From Przewalskia tangutica (lineage: Eukaryota > Streptophyta > Magnoliopsida > Solanales > Solanaceae): a DNA stretch of 64,000 nucleotides. The stretch is taken from assembly GCA_029844215.1 (NCBI GenBank), contig CM056725.1, forward strand, positions 32,704,485 to 32,768,484, written 5' to 3'. The position numbers and the translations under genes are program-made. Each line of letters opens with the position of its first letter. The first letter of the stretch is position 1. The notes under the pieces are model-generated. The model saw only the letters and a list, made by a program, of their open reading frames with translations. It ran no database searches and was not told the origin of the DNA. Shown piece after piece: positions 13,120 through 24,760 of the stretch.

Positions 13120-13340
13120 AAAACACGGCCGACACGGGCAAGCGCGAGAGCCGACCATCGATACTGGCGCCTGGCCACGCACCGACCGGCAAGTACGAGG
13201 GTCGACCACCGTGACCAAGGTCAGATTACGAAACTTCGTCACTATAATCGAACGGCAAGTGCGAGGGTCGACTACCGATACCAAGGCCGAATCACCACGC
13301 AGACGGCAGTACGAGAGCCACCACCGGATACCCAGCCGAA
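13120..13340 (-). repeat. LTR minisatellite, E4 type (middle LTR)
   Basis: About four imperfect units of 50-65 bases built on GGCAAGTRCGAGGGTCGAC followed by an ACC-rich spacer (unit landmarks near 13144, 13195, 13260 and 13310). It lies between the 22-24-base repeats and the LTR 3' end, the place where every other LTR of the window carries a different minisatellite. Long open frames on both strands here follow from the repeats and are not convincing genes. Confidence 0.75.
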
Positions 13341-13424
13341 CAAGAAGAAACCTCAACTACCAACCGCCTCTATCGAGACGCGAATACGTAAAACACCACA
13401 CTTGCACAACAAAGGCTATCATCA

Positions 13425-13500
13425 CAAGCATAGGCAAGTTTCACAACAACAAGCATAGGAATGTTTCACCACAACAAGCATAGGCAAGTTTCACATCACT
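13425..13500 (-). repeat. Short direct repeats in E4 middle LTR
   Basis: Three near-identical copies of AAGCATAGGCAAGTTTCAC with short CAACAA linkers. The same repeat is found on either strand in all A-type LTRs that reach this position. Confidence 0.85.
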
Positions 13501-15593
13501 CAAAGTACCTTCATTTTATGCCAAAGTCCGGTTTCAACCCTAAAGTACTACGTCCGTTAAATTCTTTAAAAGAGATCCATTACTTATCAAAGTCACCCGA
13601 TACGTAGTATTAGAATGACCAACCCACATTCCTTTTCAAAATCAAGTAACAACATTCTTTCCTAAGTTCCAGCTTTGCCTAGTTTCAATTACTCAAGCTT
13701 CTCATTTTCAAATGGTTTCATAGTTCATAAACGTAATCACTTGATTCCTTTTAGAACAATTGAGTAATATAAGTCTCACGCGAGAGTAGGTTATTCTTGT
13801 TTACAACATTCTTATTACAAAGAGCCATGATCTAGAAAATGTAATATCATTTTGTCTCATCTTAGTTTCTATGCACGGAGGTTTACCGGTTTTAATACAA
13901 TTCATCATTATTCAATACATTTTCCTTTATTAACGCTGCAGTTGGTCCTGTCGATACACATTCCGATTTCCAAATCAAGAAACATTATCCTTTAAATAAA
14001 ACCAAGTACTCATTACTCACGAATGAGGTTTCACACAAACATCCACATTAAAACAAATAAGTTAAGTCTCTTATCTTATAAGATCAAGTCTCTTAACTTC
14101 TAACATCAAGAAACTATTTTCTTTACCTTTCTTAAGACATTATACCTAACTCCCATCAAGCTAGTATAACTCTTTTAAAACCTTTAAAACCAAGTGTTAC
14201 TCTCCTTCAAAACGATTTAGAAATCTTTTGAAATACATCAAGTTCTTTATTATAACTAGCCGCTTATAATTCACATCGATTACCTTTTAAAACCACAAAG
14301 TATTTTCTTACCTACATAAAGTCATTATAACCAACTTCCCATAAAGCCGTTATAACACTTTATGTTTTAAGAACAATCAAACACGCTTAACACATGTACG
14401 CTCACCGTACTACATAGTTCACACATATCATGCTAGAAGAGATAGGAAGAGGTTCACATACCTCGCGACGATTTAACGACAATAAGCAAAATGCTCCAAG
14501 TACTACAAATTTGCTAGCCCTTTCCACTCCTCGAGTGTAATACGCTACTCTAGTACTTTCACCTATAAAGGCCACAAACGCCTATTAAATCTTAAACACA
14601 CGTTCCCATCTTTCTACGTAAAATTAAAGAAGACCTCCCGCAACAGCGTAAATCTCCTCCTCTAACGAGGTGGCTACCAAGCCAACCGGTGGGTTAACAC
14701 GCCTAACCGACGCTGCATAATTCTACTACACAAGAATGCTACATAAGTTCATCAGAATACAACCCTAGGTAATTACAGTCGCTTCTTCTTTATTATCCTT
14801 CTATGTGATTACTGCTCAATTCTTCATTCTTCGTGCTTAAGTCAAAAGACATTGCCATAATACTAAGTTCATTCTATATATAGTATATAACACTATATAT
14901 TCAACACTTATGTAATTTCCAATTACAATAGGGGACAAGATATTTACCTCGATAAGCCCAAAATTATCCGAGTTTAAAGTCGCTCCCGAGCAAGGTTTAG
15001 CTCCTCCTCCGAAAGTGCTCCAATCCGCACTAAACAACCCTTAGAAGTTCTACGCAACTTCTACTCCATACTTCAACAACGTGAAGATTTTCCTTAGGGT
15101 TTCGTGTAGAGGCTAAGGAAAGTATAATCGTATTTTCCGGTTTTTCAGACAGGGTACTTTGGAAAGTACTACAAGGTATTTGGGCTAAAGTATTTTGACA
15201 TTATAACAATACTTAGGAGAGTATTTCTATACCACAACAAAGGGTATTATACGAAAACAACTAGGCTAGTGGTACCCCACGCCAAGGCACCACCAAGTGG
15301 GGAGCTCTCAAGAAAGGGGAAAGGGTGGTGGGCCAATTTCACAAGGGAGGAAGAGAACTTCAAGACTTAGGCAATTTGTGGATGAAGAAAGTCTTCACAA
15401 AGGGGAGCTATTTATAGGCTGCAAGGCCAACCAACGGCCAAGATCCATCCATGTGTTAGGCAAGTGTAAGGCCAAGATCAAGCCAAGTGCACCCACAAAA
15501 CACTCCACAAAACACTCCACAAAACAAGCCACAAACAAGGCACAAAAGGAGGGACCAATCGGCCAAGTCCAAGCCTCCTCTTTGTCGCCCAAC

Positions 15594-15614
15594 GAGGTGA
15601 CAAGTGTCACCCTC
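15594..15614 (-). promoter_or_regulatory. LTR palindrome, E4 middle LTR
   Basis: GGTGACAAGTGTCACC, an inverted repeat close to the LTR start. A TATA box complement (15418-15427) lies about 170 bases downstream in LTR sense. It is probably part of the U3 promoter. Confidence 0.55.
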
Positions 15615-16592
15615 CCGTTGGTCCAAAAATGTTCGTCCGCTTCGGAAAAATCCGCAAAAATACTAAATGACATAGCCGGAATTTTCCCAACGTAAGTCGT
15701 GGAAACGCTTCGCCGTAAAACGACTCTATTCGCACTTGTGCCCAAATTTCGAACCAAAGCCAATTCTTGAGGCAAAAAAAAAAATTTAATACGCACGCCT
15801 CACGCATATTACTGGAAATACGGTATAACATTCATCACTCTTAGAAACATTCGCCCGAATGTTCCTTCAAGGTCTCAAAACAACAGCGCCAAGATAGTCT
15901 TCACCGTTATCGCATTTAAAACAATCATGCCACACCGCCACAAAAACATACGCTCACTTTTCCCTTTCTCGTAGTACTCGCCACGAACACCGAACTCGTT
16001 CTAGTATCCGCACTCACACTTCCAACGCTCGCTTTCCAACCCTCGAGTCACTACTTCCAAACTTGGTCATCTCACTAACTCGATTTCCCAAGGCCATTCC
16101 CGCCTTCACGAACTGATTCGATCGAACTCATACGATGGTCATCTAAACTTGGCCTAGCACCTCGTGACCCTACCACCAAGTGACCACCCAGAACCGACCT
16201 ACCCCAAACCGGGTTACGGTTGACCCGCAAATGGTCCTCAACCCGACTTCAATCGCGCTAACTCTTGTTCCCGATCCTAACAATCTTACTATTTCACTTC
16301 AAAGCTACCACTTCCATCTCACACTACCTGACTTACCCTTTTCACTAACCAGGTTTCTAAATCACATTTTTGCACAAAGCTATCCAAACATAACATTAAA
16401 CACATCAACGACATCAATACAACAAAACTCTCGAGGGTTAAGGATATACCTGAAACTAGGCGTTCGAGGACCGCTAAAATCGAACTCCCACCGCGACCTC
16501 TACCGGGGCCTTCCGGTGTACGAGCATCCTGCCTGGCTATGGAAGGTGAAGAACCCGCAACTGCTCTAGTAGTCCATGCTATCCTACCAGTG

Positions 16593-17621
16593 CTACCCCT
16601 GGTCGGACAAGCCTTGCCGACGCCCTGCTGGGCCGCAAAAATAACAATCTCCCGAGTTAGTACGACACTCTCCCTTATGAAGCTTTCCACAACGCCACAC
16701 CGAGACAAGGGCAACCTCATCCGCGAGCACTCTGCTTCCCGAAAATCTGAAACACAGGAGCCCCGACCGCCTCCCCGAATATCCCGGCGTCCCAAAGTCG
16801 GGAGGACCACTCATCGACGAGGTACATAACTAGTTCGGCCGAGGCGGTCCGCTCGAAAGTCACCAGGACCTCGCTGCTCGCCTCTTCGCGACTTTGGTCA
16901 TTCCGTCGATTTATCCGCCTCACATCCAAGTGCATACGCCAGACGCGGCAATGTCCATGCCCTACCAAGAGCTACACCAACAACTCTGCAAGGCAATCAT
17001 CGAGCCTCAGAACATATCGGTGCACTCGATCCTCCATACTAGCTACTAACGCGGACGCACGCCAATGAGTCGAACTCCACATTGTACTCCAACCGCACGC
17101 CTGCTCGCCAGAACACCAAAAACTGCCGCCCGAGCCCTCCTCATCCGGGAGGCAAGAAATGTGCGAAAGGCCTCTCGAGAACTCGTTCCATACCGCTGGA
17201 AGTGCATGCTCTCCCGACAGCTCCCAAGAATCAAACCGCCGATCGCGGTATCACGCAGCTTGATGTGAACCTGTGGCCACCGACTCGATCTCCGATGCCT
17301 TGATCACTCACGATCCACAGAATCGCTTGATGAACTCCTGCGATCATCCTCGTGCCTCGACCCATAAAACTCGCGCCTACAACTCGTAAAAATCCCGTAG
17401 CCTCGAACTATCTCGATCTAGTGAACCATCGGTGCATCGAACCGCCAAGGCCCACCTTATCCTCAAGTCTGCCACAACCCCGCCATTAATCGGGCCCACT
17501 CTTGTAACTCATCTCTCTCGCCTGCATCATGGATGGAGGCTCAGCATCGTGGTCTTCGCCACGTTTACTCGCAGATCCTTCGCCGCTTTGCCCTTCTCGG
17601 GCCCGGCCGTTTCGCAGGCAT
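16593..17621 (-). pseudogene. gag relic, second E4 interior
   Basis: This would encode the capsid and nucleocapsid protein of an LTR retrotransposon. A likely start is the ATG at 17621 on the minus strand (M-P-A-K-R..., next to the conserved CCCTCGGCG leader). The capsid part around 16900-17400 aligns with the clearer gag of E5 in reverse complement, including the complement of GAGGATGATCGC near 17345. The nucleocapsid end shows C-G-K-L-H-K-G-E-C followed by C-Y-F-C-G (16635-16646 for C-Y-F-C). The first CX2C pair and the second His are lost to indels. Overlapping minus frames at 16319-16810 and 16593-16814 show that the reading frame shifts repeatedly. It cannot make a full protein as written. 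Confidence 0.7.
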
Positions 17622-17803
17622 AATCGTAAAAACGAAACACGCCGAGGGTCCAATCTTATCACACTCTAAGGCACGATCTCGTAATGAGAAGAATGGAAAC
17701 CAATCCTAAATGTCCTATAGCCTCGACATTATAGATGGTGCACAACACACCGATAATCTGCATTTACTAGACACGGTTCGTAGACACTTTCCGAGGATTA
17801 ATC

Positions 17804-17814
17804 GCTCGATACCA
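17804..17814 (-). other. Primer-binding site relic, E4
   Basis: The complement reads TGGTATCGAGC. The initiator-Met tRNA primer site TGGTATCAGAGC has one more base, so the A of CAG is missing. It lies about five bases inside the LTR end, as expected. Confidence 0.7.
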
Positions 17815-18519
17815 CTTCGTGACGCCCAAAATCGGGCCCACATCGTGCCTTACCCCGCACCCTAGTGATACAACATCGAGAAAACCAGCGGAAAATAAAA
17901 CATGAATCATGAAACAAGAGATATAATAAATAAACAAAGCAACCAAAACAGCTTGCCTTCAAGATATACATAAAACCCAACGCTTTAAACCTTTTACAAC
18001 CCCGCCTACAACAAAGGCATGCACTTAAGATTTACAACAACTATGACGACAGTGGCCCGCCATACCCCGAATGTAAAAGCATCTACTGCACTGTGGTAAC
18101 ATACCAAAGATAAGCCTCCAAGGAACGAGCTTTCCAATACGCCGAAAGGTGATCCTAAAAGGGGATCGACAAATGATGTACCTTTTACTGCAGATGAACG
18201 CACTTCAAGGAGGTCAAGACAACAGTACTAAGTATGTGAAATCAGAATATCTGTAAATGAAATCATAATAGTCTATATAAAGCAGACATGTATGATGACC
18301 AAACTACAAGATATAACATATAACCGCATATCAAGACAGTGGACTCACGCTCCAAATTATCACTGTGTTCGTGGAATTTCTTCCTCATCGCGGCAGCTTT
18401 ATGATATAACAATACCAAGGATTATACATGAACACCATGTCCCACTGTTATAAAACCGCACAGACAAGTATAACTACCAGATCCGACCGTACTCAATAAT
18501 ACAATGCAACCAAAACACG

Positions 18520-18740
18520 GCCGAGCACGGCAAGCGCGAGAGCCGACTACCGGATACCAAGGCCGGTCACGCACTGATCGGGCAAGTACGAGGGTCGACC
18601 ACCGGGACCAAGGTCAGATCACGAAACTTCACTATAATCGACCCGGGCAAGTGCGAGGGTGACTACCGATACCAAGGCCGAATCACCACGACGGCAAGTA
18701 CGAGAGCCGACCACCTGATACCCAGCCGAACAAGAAGAAA
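18520..18740 (-). repeat. LTR minisatellite, E4 type (third LTR)
   Basis: The same GGCAAGTRCGAGGGTCGAC-type units as in the middle LTR at 13120-13340, with small indels between the two arrays. Confidence 0.75.
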
Positions 18741-18814
18741 CCTCAACTACCAACCGCCTCTATCGAGACGCGAACACGTAAACACCACACTTGCACAACA
18801 AAGGCTATCATCAC

Positions 18815-18895
18815 AAGCATAGGCAAGTTTCACAACAACAAGCATAGGAATGTTTCACCACAACAAGCATAGGCAAGTTTCACATCACTCAAAGT
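18815..18895 (-). repeat. Short direct repeats in E4 third LTR
   Basis: Three copies of AAGCATAGGCAAGTTTCAC or close variants with CAACAA linkers, matching 13425-13500. Confidence 0.8.
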
Positions 18896-21204
18896 ACCTT
18901 CATTTTATGCCAAAGTCCGGTTTCAACCCTAAAGTACTACGTCCGTTAAATTCTTTAAAAGAGATCCATTACTTATCAAAGTCACCCGATACGTAGTATT
19001 AGAATGACCAACCCACATTCCTTTTCAAAATCAAGTAACAACATTCTTTCCTAAGTTCCGGTTTGCCTAGTTTCAATTACTCAAGCTTCTCATTTTCAAA
19101 TGGTTTCATAGTTCATAAACGTAATCACTTGATTCCTTTTAGAACAATTGAGTAATATAAGTCTCACGTGAGTAGGTTATTCTTGTTTACAACATTCTTA
19201 TTACAATGACCATGATCTAGAAAATGTAATATCATTTGTCTCATCTTAGTTTCTATGCAGATGGAGGTTTCTACTGGGTTTTAATACAATTCATCATTAT
19301 TCAATACATTTTCCTTTATTAACGCCGCAGTGGTCCTGTCGATACACATTCGATTTCAAATCAAGAAACATTATCCTTTAAATAAAACCAAGTACTCATT
19401 ACTCACGAATGAGGTTTCACACAAACATCCACATTAAAACAAATAAGTTAAGTCTCTTATCTTATAAGATCAAGTCTCTTAACTTCTAACATCAAGAAAC
19501 TATTTTCTTTACCTTTCTTAAGACATTATACCTAACTCCCATCAAGCTAGTATAACTCTTTTTAAAACCTTTAAAACCAAGTGTTACTTCCCTTCAAAAC
19601 GATTTAGAAATCTTTTGAAATACATCAAGTTCTTTATTATAACTAGCCGCTTATAATTCACATCGCTTACCTTTTAAAACCACAAAGTATTTTCTTACCT
19701 ACATAAAGTCGTTATAACCAACTTCCCATAAAGCCGTTATAACACTTTATGTTTTAAGAACAATCAAACACGCTAACACATGTACGCTTCACCGCATTAC
19801 ATAGTTCACACATATCATGCTGTAAGAGATAGGAAGAGGTTCACATACCTCGCGACGATTTAACGACAATAAGCAAAATGCTCCAAGTACTACAACCTTG
19901 CTAGCCCTTTCCACTCCTCGAGTAGAATACGCTACTCTTAGTACTTTCACCTATAAAGGCCACAAACGTCTATTAAATCTTAAACACACGCTCCCATCTT
20001 TCTACGTAAAATTGAAGACTCTCCCGCAACAACAGAAATCTCCTCCTTCTAACGAGGTCGGCTACCAAGCCAACCAGTGGGGTTAACACGCCTAACCGGA
20101 CGCTGCACAATTCTACTACACAAGAATGCTACATAAGTCTCATCAGAATACAACCCTAGGTAATTACAGTCAGCTTCTTCTCTTTATTATCCTTCATGTG
20201 ATTACTGCTCAATTCTTCATTCTTCAGCTTAAGTCAAAAGACATTGCCATAATACTAAGTTCGCTTCTATATATAGTATATAACACTATATATTCAACAC
20301 TTATGTAATTTCCAATTACAATAGGGACAAGATATTTACCTCGATAAGCCCAAAATTATCCGAGTTTAAAGTCGCCCGAGCAAGGTTTAGCTCCTCCTCC
20401 GAGTGCTCCAATCCGCACTAAACAACCCTTAGAAGTTCTACGCAACTTCTACTCCATACTTCAACAACGGTGAAGATTTTCCTTAGGGTTTCGTGTAGAG
20501 GCTAAGGAAAGTATAATCGTATTTTCAGGTTTTTCAGACAAAGTGGTACTTTGGAAAGTACTACAAGTATTTGGGCTAAAGTATTTTGGACATTATAACA
20601 ATACTTAGAGAGTATTTCTATACCACAACAAAGGGTATTATACGAAACAACTAGGCTAGTGGGTACACGCCAAGGCACCACCAAGTGGGGAGCTCTCGCA
20701 AAGGGGGAAAGGGGTGTGGACGAATTTCACAAGGGAGAGAGGAAGAGAACTTCAAGACTTAGGCAATTTGTGGATGAAGAAAGTCTTCACAAAGGAGCTA
20801 TTTATAGGCCAGCAAAGGCCAACCAATGGCCAAGATCCATCCATGTGTTAGGCAAGTGTAAGGCCAAGATCAAGCCAAGTGCACCCACAAAACACTCCAC
20901 AAAACACTCCACAAAACAAGCCACAAAACAAGGCACAAAAGGAGGGACCAATCGCCAAGCCAAGCCTCCTTTGTTGCCCAACGAGGGTGACAAGTGTCAC
21001 CTCCCGCTGGTCCAAAATGTTCCGCTTCGGAAAAATCGCAAAAATACTAAATGACATAGCCGAATTTTCCCAACGTAAGTGTGGAAACGCTTTCGCCGTA
21101 AAAACGACTTATTCGCACTTGTGCCCAAATTTCGAACCAAAGCCAATTCTTAAGGCAAAAAAAAATTAATGACGCCTCACGCATATACTGAAATACGGTA
21201 TAAC

Positions 21205-21805
21205 GATGAACCTTAGAATATTACTGATTGAGACCTTAGATGTGCGGCCGCCTCGAGTACAAGATTTTGTGGGTGATCTTTGTCGAATGTATAAGTATAC
21301 GCGGAGTAATTGTGGGAAAATTCCTTGGGTAGTGTAAAATGGAAGTAGCTTCATGACCAGATAGGTAAGATTGTTCCGGATCGGAAATAAGAGCTTGATG
21401 CGTTAAGTAGGTCGGGTCAGCTATGTTGCAGCCAACCCGCACTGCTTCAGGTGGGTCACCTCGGTGGTCCCGCCAGTGGTAGGTCACGAGGTGCTAGGCC
21501 CAAGTTTAGATGACCATCGTATGAGTTCGTGGATATGTTCGACCGTAGCCGATCGTGAAGGCCGGAATGGCCTTAAGGAAGATTGAGCTAGTAAGATGAC
21601 CAAGTTTGGAGGTGGTGACTCCAAAGTTTTGGGAACCAAGCGATGATCGGCGGTGGTACGATACTAGAAGAGTTCAAGTGTTCGAGAAGCACGACGAGTA
21701 AGGAAGGAAGAACGTGTGTTATTTTGTGGCGGTGTGGCATTGCAACTTGTTAAGAAGAACTTTATCGTTATCCGTCTTGAGAAGGAACATTCGACGAATG
21801 TTTCT
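21205..21805 (+). mobile_element. E3 interior, 3' remnant (non-gag block)
   Basis: It matches the interior of E6 just before its 3' LTR (37198-37803): GAGACCTTAGATGT, GGTCGGGTCAGC, GGTCCCGCCAGTGGTAGG, GATGACCATCGTATGAG and ACATTCGACGAATGTTTC in the same order. I recognise no protein in it. In E1 the same block lies between the leader and RNase H, so it probably corresponds to the region between gag and pol. The ACATTCG...CGAATGT part is a short inverted repeat just before the polypurine tract. Confidence 0.75.
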
Positions 21806-21816
21806 AAGGAGGAGAA
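21806..21816 (+). other. Polypurine tract of E3
   Basis: AAGGAGGAGAA lies immediately before the 3' LTR start TGTTATACC. This is the expected primer site for plus-strand DNA synthesis. Confidence 0.8.
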
Positions 21817-22024
21817 TGTTATACCGTATTTCCGCAGTATGTACGTGAGGCGCACGATAATAATTTAAGCCTTAAAGTAGGCATAGGTTCGAAATTTGGG
21901 CACAAGTGCAGAAAAGAATCGCTTTTTCGACTAAACGCTTTACTAAACTTGCGAAGGAAAATTCCGCTATGTCATTTTTAATTTTATGGATTTTTCCGAG
22001 AGACGAAACATTTTGGACCAACGG

Positions 22025-22238
22025 GAGGGTGACATGTGTCACCCTCACATTGGAAGCAAGTGGACGGCAAAGGCAAGACAATGGCACGTTTTTTGTGCCT
22101 TGGGTTAGGTAGGATATTTGTGCAAGTTGGTGTGGTAGATGGATAAGGTCCACATGGTTAAAATCTAGCCCTACACTTGCCTTACACTTGGATGAATCTT
22201 GGCCATTGGTTGGTCATTTCTTGACCTATAAATACCCC
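22025..22238 (+). promoter_or_regulatory. E3 3' LTR promoter: palindrome and TATA box
   Basis: GGGTGACATGTGTCACCC at 22025-22046 and CTATAAATACCCC at 22226-22238, about 180 bases apart. This is identical in layout to the 5' LTR copy at 7124-7336. Confidence 0.65.
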
Positions 22239-24076
22239 TCTAAGTTGAAGACTTTCTTCATCCAAACTTGAGCAATCTTTCTAAGTCTCAAAATACTCCC
22301 TCCCTCTCAAAGCTCTCGTCCAAATCACCCCTCTCCCCCCCTTGAGTGAGGCTTGGCCGAGAGGGCACTCTCCCCCCCTAGCCTAGTTGTTTTCGTATAA
22401 TACCCCCCTTTGTGGTATAGAAATACTCTCCAAGTATTGTTATAATGCCCAAATACTCTAGCCCTTATACCTTGTAGTACTTTCCAAAGTTACCTCTATA
22501 CGTAGAGCCCGGAAAATACTATTATACTTTCCTTTAGCCACTAAACGAAAACCCTAAGGAAAACCTTCATAGTCGGTTGAAGTGTTAAGTAGAAGTTGTG
22601 TAGAACTTCAAGGGCTGTTGGAGCGTATTGGAGCACTCGGAGTAGAGCTAAACGTTGCTCAGTTCGACGTTAAACTTGGATAATTTTGGGCTCATCGAGG
22701 TAAATACCATCGCCCTTCTATTGTAATTGGGAATTACATACTCGTAGTTGTATTGAAATGAATATAAGATTCATAGAAGAGATTTGAATCGTAATAGAAG
22801 GATATTCTGTAATAGACTTGAATCGAAATCACATCAAGAATATATAAGTAGAAGATTGAACCGTATTTACATAGGATCAGATTTACTGATGAGATCGATA
22901 ACCTTTATTGGTTGAATGTTCGCAAGTAGCATGTGCTACTTAGAAGGTGGACAAGGCTAGCGGGTTATAGCCGTGAGCGCTTTTGCTTATAGTCGATAAT
23001 CGCCGCGAGGTATGTGATTCTTCCTATACTCTTGAGCATGAAGTATTTTAAAAGAATACATATAGTACGGTAGACGACGTGTGGCAATGTCTTTGGACTT
23101 AAGCCCGAATAATATGTATATATTATATGGTAGATGCACGCGTGTGATAACCGAATATAGTTGTATGCAATGTCTTTTGACTTAAGCCTGAATAATAAGA
23201 ACCTTGAAATATTTTAAAAGGAATATAGATATAGTACGGTAGACGTACGTATGTTAACTGAATGTAGTTTTACGGCAATGTCTTTTGACTTAAGCCTGAA
23301 TAAGAAGAATCTTGAAGTATTTCAAAAGAAATAAGAAACCTTTTTGAAAGAAGAGTAATACTTGGTTTTGAAAACATAAGAGTTATATTAGCTTTATGGG
23401 AAGTTAGGTATAACGTCTTAAGAGAGATAAAAAGAATGGTTTACTGATTTTTAGAAGTTAAGAGACTTAATCTTAAAAGATAAGAGACTTGACTTAATTG
23501 TATTGATATGAAGTTTGTTAACAATGTGAAACCTCATTCGTGAGTAATGGGTACTTGGTTTTAAAAGGAATAATGTTTTACTGATTTCGGAAATCAGAAT
23601 GAGTATCGACAAACCACGGCAGCGTTAATAAAGGAAAATGTAATGAATAATGAAGTATTATTAAAACCAGTAGAAACCTCCATCTGCATAGAAACTAAGA
23701 TGAGACAAAATTATATTACATTTCCTAGATCATGGCTGCTTAATAAGATTGGTTATGAATAAGAATAACCTACACTCATATAAGGCATATGTTACTCAAA
23801 TGTTTTAAAAGAGATTAAGACATTGAACTATGAAACTTTTCTAAAATAAAGAGACTTGAGTAATTGAAATTAGGCAAACTGGAACCTTAGGGAAAAGAAT
23901 GTGGTTGAAAAGGAAAGTGTTTTGGTTTACCTAAAAATGTGAGTCACTCTATTTTATACTACGGGTATCGGGTGACTTTTATAAAAGGAATGGATCTCTT
24001 TAAAAGGAATTTAACGTACGTAGTACTTTAGGGTTAACACCCGGATTTTGACCTAAAATGAAAGTACTTTGAGTTG

Positions 24077-24172
24077 TGTAACTTGCCTATGCTTGTTTTT
24101 ATGTAACTTGCCTATGCTTGTTGTTGTGTAACTTACCTATGTTTGGTGTTGTGTAACTTGCCTATGCTTATG
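24077..24172 (+). repeat. Short direct repeats in E3 3' LTR
   Basis: Four copies of GTAACTTGCCTATGCTTG with variable GTTGTT linkers, the plus-strand form of the repeat at 13425-13500. Regular spacing gives a CRISPR-like look, but the units are contiguous and without spacers. Confidence 0.85.
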
Positions 24173-24373
24173 GTGATAGTCTTTGTTGTGCAAGAATTGT
24201 GTTTCTATACTACCGCGTCTCTCGATGGAGGGCCGGTTGACTTGTGAGAACTTACTTGGACGCACGGCGGTGACGGATATTCCACGGTATGCTTCCAAGA
24301 GCATTGTTATACGGGCATGTCCACACCGTTGATGGATTTTGTGGATACGTGACCATTATGGTTATGGCGAAGA

Positions 24374-24760
24374 TCGTGACTTACGGTGTGATCGGTGTAG
24401 CTGTTTACTTGCCCCGCCGCCACGTGACGCAGGTGGATCTGGTATAGGTTATTGCACTTGCCACGTGTCAGCTTCGCGGCGAAGTATCGTGACTTACGGT
24501 TGTGATCGGGTGCCTGGCCAATTCACTTGCCCCCGTCAGCTACGTGACGCAGGTGGATCTGGTGGAGGCTAGTGTACTTGCCACGTGTCAGTTTCGCGAG
24601 TCAGTGTTTGGATGGAGCTTCGTGACTTACGGTTGTGATCGGGTGCCTGGCCGATTCATTTGCCCCCGTCAGCTACGTGACGCAGGTGGATCTGGTGGAG
24701 GCTAGTGCACTTGCCACGCGGTCGCCTTCATGATACGGTTGCAAAGATTATTGGTACGGT
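24374..24760 (+). repeat. LTR minisatellite, E3 type
   Basis: About three units of 114-133 bases starting CGTGACTTACGGT (24374, 24488, 24621), each with TACGTGACGCAGGTGGATC and CTTGCCACG. Its position in the LTR corresponds to the differing minisatellites of E1, E4, E5, E6 and E7. Confidence 0.8.

Larger units (their letters stand above)
12398..15830 (-). repeat. E4 middle LTR
   Basis: A nearly full A-type LTR on the minus strand. It runs from a degraded 3' end next to the primer-site relic (about 12398) to the LTR start at 15830 (cggtataaca). It contains the minisatellite (13120-13340), the 22-24-base repeats (13425-13495), the TATA complement (15418-15427) and the palindrome (15594-15614). 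It is visibly close to the third LTR (17819-21204), with mostly one-base indels between them. Confidence 0.85.
15831..17818 (-). mobile_element. E4 second interior (gag only)
   Basis: A 2.0-kb minus-strand interior between two LTRs. Next to the left LTR is the 3' block with ACATTCG...CGAATGT (15848-15864). Next come the spacer block with the GGTTGACCC/GGTCATC segments (~16065-16230) and the gag relic. On the right are the leader (complement of GGCACGATCTCGTAATGAG) and the primer-site relic TGGTATCGAGC (complement of 17804-17814). No protease, reverse transcriptase, RNase H or integrase motif was found. Confidence 0.75.
8304..21204 (-). mobile_element. E4: tandem LTR-interior-LTR-interior-LTR cluster, (-)
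   Basis: Three minus-strand LTRs (8304-~9960 truncated and scrambled; 12398-15830; 17819-21204) alternate with two gag-bearing interiors (~9961-12397 and 15831-17818). Primer-binding-site relics lie beside the second and third LTRs, at about 12384-12393 and 17804-17814. This three-LTR, two-interior order is what unequal recombination between LTRs of neighbouring copies produces. The right edge abuts E3 interior sequence starting GATGAACCTTAG. Confidence 0.75.
17819..21204 (-). repeat. E4 third LTR (5' LTR of the cluster)
   Basis: A full A-type LTR of about 3.4 kb on the minus strand, from the primer-site side (17819) to the LTR start at 21204. It has the minisatellite at 18520-18740, short repeats at 18815-18895, the TATA complement at 20798-20807 and the palindrome at 20983-21003. 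It abuts the interior of E3 at GATGAACCTTAGAATATTAC. The same interior sequence occurs uninterrupted in E6 at 37198, which fixes this boundary. Confidence 0.85.

Noticed and set aside
12871..13356. Minus-strand open frame of 161 codons in E4
   Set aside because: It lies in the LTR minisatellite, and the other LTR (18250-18760) does not keep the frame.
24077..24172. CRISPR-like regular short repeats
   Set aside because: Units are contiguous without unique spacers, lie inside an LTR and recur in other LTR copies; the context is a plant genome.
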